Shown one piece after another: positions 39,088-44,083 of a stretch of 44,083 nt of DNA. The notes beneath the pieces were generated by a model that saw only the letters and a list, made by a program, of their open reading frames with translations, did not search any database and was not told where the DNA came from. This stretch comes from Mesostigma viride (Eukaryota > Streptophyta > Mesostigmatophyceae > Mesostigmatales > Mesostigmataceae). The stretch is taken from positions 1 through 44,083 of the forward strand of contig RPFO01000647.1 in NCBI GenBank assembly GCA_009746045.1, read 5' to 3'. Made by a program: the position numbers and the translations under genes. Positions within the stretch are counted from its first letter, which is position 1. Each line of letters starts with the position of its first letter.

Positions 39088-39141
39088 GCCCGTCGAGGGC
39101 GATGACGGTGACGAGCGTCACCGTCATCGCCCTCGACGGGC
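39088..39141. repeat. 54-bp palindrome, 26-bp arms and AG spacer
   Basis: The left arm starts GCCCGTCGAGGGCGATGACG and the right arm ends CGCCCTCGACGGGC. The centre is AG at 39114-39115. Confidence 0.95.
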
Positions 39142-39344
39142 GTGATGAAAAGCCCATGTTTTATATGCGGTAGCTATTGGTAGTCCGTAGTATATAGGTC
39201 GTTGACTATCACTCCGAATAAAGAGTTAACAGGTTAAGGCCCTCGGCCGGGCGATGACGGGGCGATGACGGGGCGTTGACGCTCGTGATGAATAGGACCT
39301 GTTTGATAGGCGGCGGCTATTGCTAATATATAGGTCGGATATTT

Positions 39345-39749
39345 GTGTACCACCCCCCTCCTTCCCGCGGCAGGTACGCAGCGACCCGCTGTTGTCCTGG
39401 CTGCAATTGTGTATCACTTGTACGGTATTTGTGTATCACTTGTACGGTATTTGTGTATCACTTGTCCTCCTTCCCACGGCAGGTACGCAGCGACCCGCTG
39501 TTGTCCTGGCTGCAATTGTGTATCACTTGTACGGTATTTGTGTATCACTTGTACGGTATTTGTGTATCACTTGTCCTCCTTCCCACGGCAGGTACGCAGC
39601 GACCCGCTGTTGTCCTGGCTGCAATTGTGTATCACTTGTACGGTATTTGTGTACCACCCCCCTCCTTCCCACGGCAGGTACGCAGCGCCCGGCTGTTGTC
39701 CTGGCTGCAGTTGTGTACCACCTGTACGGTATTTGTGTACCACCACCCT
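39345..39749. repeat. Compound minisatellite (109-bp units containing 22-bp subunits)
   Basis: CCTCCTTCCC(A/G)CGGCAGG starts at 39357, 39466, 39575 and 39661 (spacings 109, 109, 86). Each unit ends with copies of ACGGTATTTGTGTATCACTTGT, and the third unit has fewer. Long frames on both strands here are repeat artefacts. Confidence 0.92.
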
Positions 39750-41656
<1,907 letters not shown>

Positions 41657-42060
41657 ATGCAGCTTGCAAACGGCAAGGGCAAGCACCCGGGTAAGAGCAA
41701 AGGCAACCGCACGAGCAAAGGAAAGGGAAACTGGAAGAGCAAGCACAAGGCCAAGGAAAGGACAAAGGCACTTGTGCTTGCCAAAAGGGCAGGCTCAAGG
41801 GAAATGACAAGGGCAAGGGCAGGGGCAGGCACAAGGGAAGCGGATAAGGGCAAGGGCAGGCGCAAGGGAAAGAGATTAGGACAAGTCAAGCACGAGGGAA
41901 CGGACAAGGGCAAGGGCAGGCACAAGGGAAAAGATGAAGACAAGGGCAGGCACTAGGGAAAGGATGAGGGCAACGGCAAACACTGGGGATCAAAGGATAG
42001 GGGCAAGGGCAGATGCTAGGGTAACAGTTAGGGCAAAGGCAGGCACAAGAGAAGAATAAG
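41657..42060 (+). repeat. Degenerate ~36-bp minisatellite, GGCAAGGGCAGGCACAAGGG type
   Basis: Repeats of GACAAGGGCAAGGGCAGGCA with decay. A 99-codon plus frame at 41657-41956 (MQLANGKGKHPGKSKGNRTS) codes a Lys/Gly-rich product. It is probably repeat-driven, but a basic low-complexity protein cannot be excluded. Confidence 0.7.
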
Positions 42061-42308
42061 GGGCCGTGAAGTATAAGTGGAAATGCGGGTGGCGACATGG
42101 GGTTCGATCGGGCCTGCTGATGCAAATGCAGATTTCAACTGCAGTGACAAACACAAGCGTAGACATAGGCAACGACAAATTCCTTGCATGTGTGCCTTGC
42201 TCTTCACCGGCTGGCTCGTTTGCTAGTTGTCTAACAGTTTCTACCGATAAACATCACTTGCCATTGTAAGGTCTGCCTTGCTGCCGTGCTAGTGGGTAGC
42301 TGGGTGAT

Positions 42309-42525
42309 CGTGCTTGTTCCTTGTCAAGGGAGGGATGCATGTGGAGTAGGTGGGTGGGTGTGCTTGTTCCTTGCCAAGGAAGGGATGCACAAAGGTTAGA
42401 TAGGTGCACGTGCTTGTTTCTTGTCAAGGGAGGGACGCACAAAGGGTAGGTGGGGGCACATGGTTGTGCCTCGTCAAGGGCGGGATGCACGAAGGGTAGG
42501 TGGGGGCATGTGGTTGGTCCTTGTC
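42309..42525. repeat. ~50-bp minisatellite, about 4.5 copies
   Basis: GTGCTTGTTCCTTGTCAAGG-type starts at about 42309, 42360, 42409, 42461 and 42510. Units contain GGGATGCAC and AAGGGTAGGTGGG. Confidence 0.85.
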
Positions 42526-42676
42526 TTTTCACCGCCCAAGCGATGGCGATGTAGCATGCATTATACATTTATTCGTGCATTAAAAATCACTTTCCTTACA
42601 AGCGGCCTTAGCCGACTCCATCTGCCGTTGCCATTTCTCCGTATTGCATTGTCCGGACACGGTTTTTGTGTCGCAG

Positions 42677-42914
42677 GTCTTCCCCCGTAAAGGCACAAGC
42701 TGCCTGCGCGCGGAATTATGTGCAGACACCTCGGTTTCCAACACGACGGCTTCCCGCACATATCGAGCTCTGGATGTACAACATCTTCCCCCGGCGCACT
42801 TGCTCCCGGATGGAGCTTCTGTGCGGTGCCGACATCCCCGGAGCTGTCCTAAGCACCGCATGGAAACAGTATTTCAAGCCACGAAGAGAAGCCACGAATT
42901 TGATATTGACTTGA
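42677..42914 (+). CDS. Candidate exon of unknown gene
   Basis: After acceptor-like TTTTTGTGTCGCAG one frame reads SSPVKAQAACARNYVQTPRF, AHIELWMYNIFPRRTCSRME and GAVLSTAWKQYFKPRREATN, with a balanced composition and aromatic residues, ending in TGA at about 42914. The other open frame (to 42952) is Ser/Arg-biased and less protein-like. It lies inside the inverted-repeat-bounded interval. No family is recognised. Confidence 0.35.
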
Positions 42915-43241
42915 TATTGTCGTCAGAAGACTTGATATGCTATTTTCTGTGAAGGCGTTGGATTTTTGTGCATGACATGTAATCCTGCATTTAATAATGA
43001 AATTTTTTATGAAATAGGAACTCGTCTTGCATGAGCCTTGCTGCAAATGCCATTCATTTTTTTCCCCCGGGTAAATGGGTGTTAGGGGTTAGGTTGACCG
43101 AAATGATAAGTGAAATCAAAGTGAAATTCTGATAAGTGACATGCGTACTGCAATTCAGAACGACATAGCGACATGATTGTAGTACCGGTAGTGTACGCGA
43201 GAAGCATACGACGTCGTAACCTACGGGACCGAGTACCGGGA

Positions 43242-43421
43242 TCGTAAATTACCAACTCGTAAATTACTACCTCGCAAATTACTACCTCGTACCTTACTAC
43301 CTCGTAAATTACTACCTCGTACATTACTACCTCGTACATTACTACCTCGTACATTACTACCTCGTAAATTACTACCTCGTAAATTACTACCTCGTAAATT
43401 ACTACCTCGTAAATTACGACG
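43242..43421. repeat. Twelve 15-bp repeats, TCGTAAATTACTACC
   Basis: Unit starts run every 15 bp from 43242 to 43407, with AAA/ACA/ACC variants. The unit's CGTAAATTAC also occurs in the adjacent 57-bp inverted repeat. Confidence 0.95.
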
Positions 43422-43511
43422 TCGGATCTTACCTCGGATCTAACTCGTAGCTTACGAGAAAGATCCGAACTCTTATACAAACGGTAAGAGTAGTCTGTGC
43501 CGTAAATTACC

Positions 43512-43568
43512 ACCTCGTAATTTACGCCTCGGATCCTTTTTACTACCCTCGGACGAAAAGTATAGTGT
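43512..43568. repeat. Right 57-bp terminal inverted repeat
   Basis: Starts ACCTCGTAA and ends AAAAGTATAGTGT, an exact reverse complement of 32066-32122. Confidence 0.85.
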
Positions 43569-44083
43569 GGTCGTGGCCTGGTGAACGGATTTAAGGTTGC
43601 TGCCTTGCAACATTGGCTAAGACGCGCTGTGAAAGACCAAGAGCTCACACTCGTGGGGAGCTCTTTCTAACTCTTCCACCACCCGATTCACTCTCTCCAC
43701 CATGTGAGAAGAGCTACTGTGATAGGCCGTACCCTGTAACGAACCCAGATTTACACCTAAACCTGAGCTACGTCGCGAAAGATCAACTGTGCCGGTAATA
43801 GGAAGAATCAAGGTGGCCTAATGCAGATTGCGCTTCACGACTGGGGTCGTGAGATATCTGGCACCGCGACTTGATGCCAAGCTATTTAATACACACTTAT
43901 AATGGCTAGCAAGACCAATTACAAATGGATAAGTGCCCCAGGTTCAATCTGTAGGCTTCATCGCACTTTACATTCATCGAACCAAGAGGACCAGACTCTC
44001 GTCCTCGGACCAATTTCACCTAGGTCTGCCACCAAGCTGGCAAGAGGCGCCGACATGGCGCCGACCTTCCAGAGAACCTCCGA
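43569..44083. other. Right flank, no recognised gene
   Basis: Only short frames. No convincing homology to the minus-strand element that flanks the left inverted repeat. Confidence 0.35.

Larger units (their letters stand above)
38805..39300. repeat. Four tandem units of about 140-150 bp with palindromic or direct GATGACGGGGC repeats
   Basis: Units begin near 38808, 38944, 39085 and 39238. They share GATAGGCGGC(A/G)GCTATT and CCGAATAAAGAGTTAA. Units 1 and 3 contain palindromes (38813-38844; 39088-39141), while units 2 and 4 contain direct 10-bp GATGACGGGG repeats. Confidence 0.8.

Noticed and set aside
43242-43421. CRISPR-like array
   Set aside because: The units are contiguous with no spacers, and the genome is eukaryotic.
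43082-43648. Minus-strand ORF with YEVVI/YEVVM repeats
   Set aside because: The repeats are the 15-bp non-coding array; the unit length is a multiple of three, so the frame stays open by chance.

Overview
The window is eukaryotic nuclear DNA that is almost entirely repeat and transposon. Evidence: four retrotransposon families with eukaryotic domain orders, GT-AG splice signals, very long microsatellites and no operon structure. A microalga (green lineage) is my best guess from the kinds of elements present; no host marker gene fixes the species.

Layout. (1) 340-2756, minus strand: a 5'-truncated, frameshifted non-LTR retrotransposon with reverse transcriptase (RT), a Zn finger and a restriction-like endonuclease. 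A second piece of the same family lies at 20805-20990. (2) 3350-19246, plus: a Ty3/gypsy chromovirus (703/705-bp LTRs, target-site duplication ATAGG). Its protease is split by a nested Ty1/copia-like element at 6299-13949 (472/473-bp LTRs with AGTTAG...CTAACT ends, duplication CACAC). The inner element appears to have the order gag-integrase-protease-RT-RNase H, which is not the standard copia order. (3) 21033-22660 plus 31766-32065, minus: the 3' part of another gypsy-type element carrying an unrecognised conserved accessory protein. It is split by a related plus-strand element at 22661-31765 (identical 573-bp LTRs, duplication CTCAC). That element carries a decayed copy of the same accessory gene in place of the integrase core. 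(4) 32066-43568: an 11.5-kb interval bounded by perfect 57-bp inverted repeats with CACTA-like ends. Inside are 15-bp subterminal repeats, a 451-bp MITE-like element, a probable spliced gene with a BED-like finger, about 1.5 kb of ATCC repeats, hairpin cores associated with microsatellites, palindromic minisatellites and a CT tract.

Chronology. The LINE pieces are oldest. The chromovirus insertion was followed by the copia-like insertion into its protease. The minus-strand gypsy element was then hit by its own relative. All three complete LTR elements have nearly or fully identical LTR pairs, so they inserted recently. Despite this, the element at 22661-31765 is full of stops and lacks an integrase core, which suggests it was mobilised in trans.

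No tRNA, rRNA, CRISPR array or clearly intact host gene was seen. The strongest candidates for something undescribed are the copia-like element's domain order and altered motifs, and the accessory protein shared by two diverged gypsy copies.
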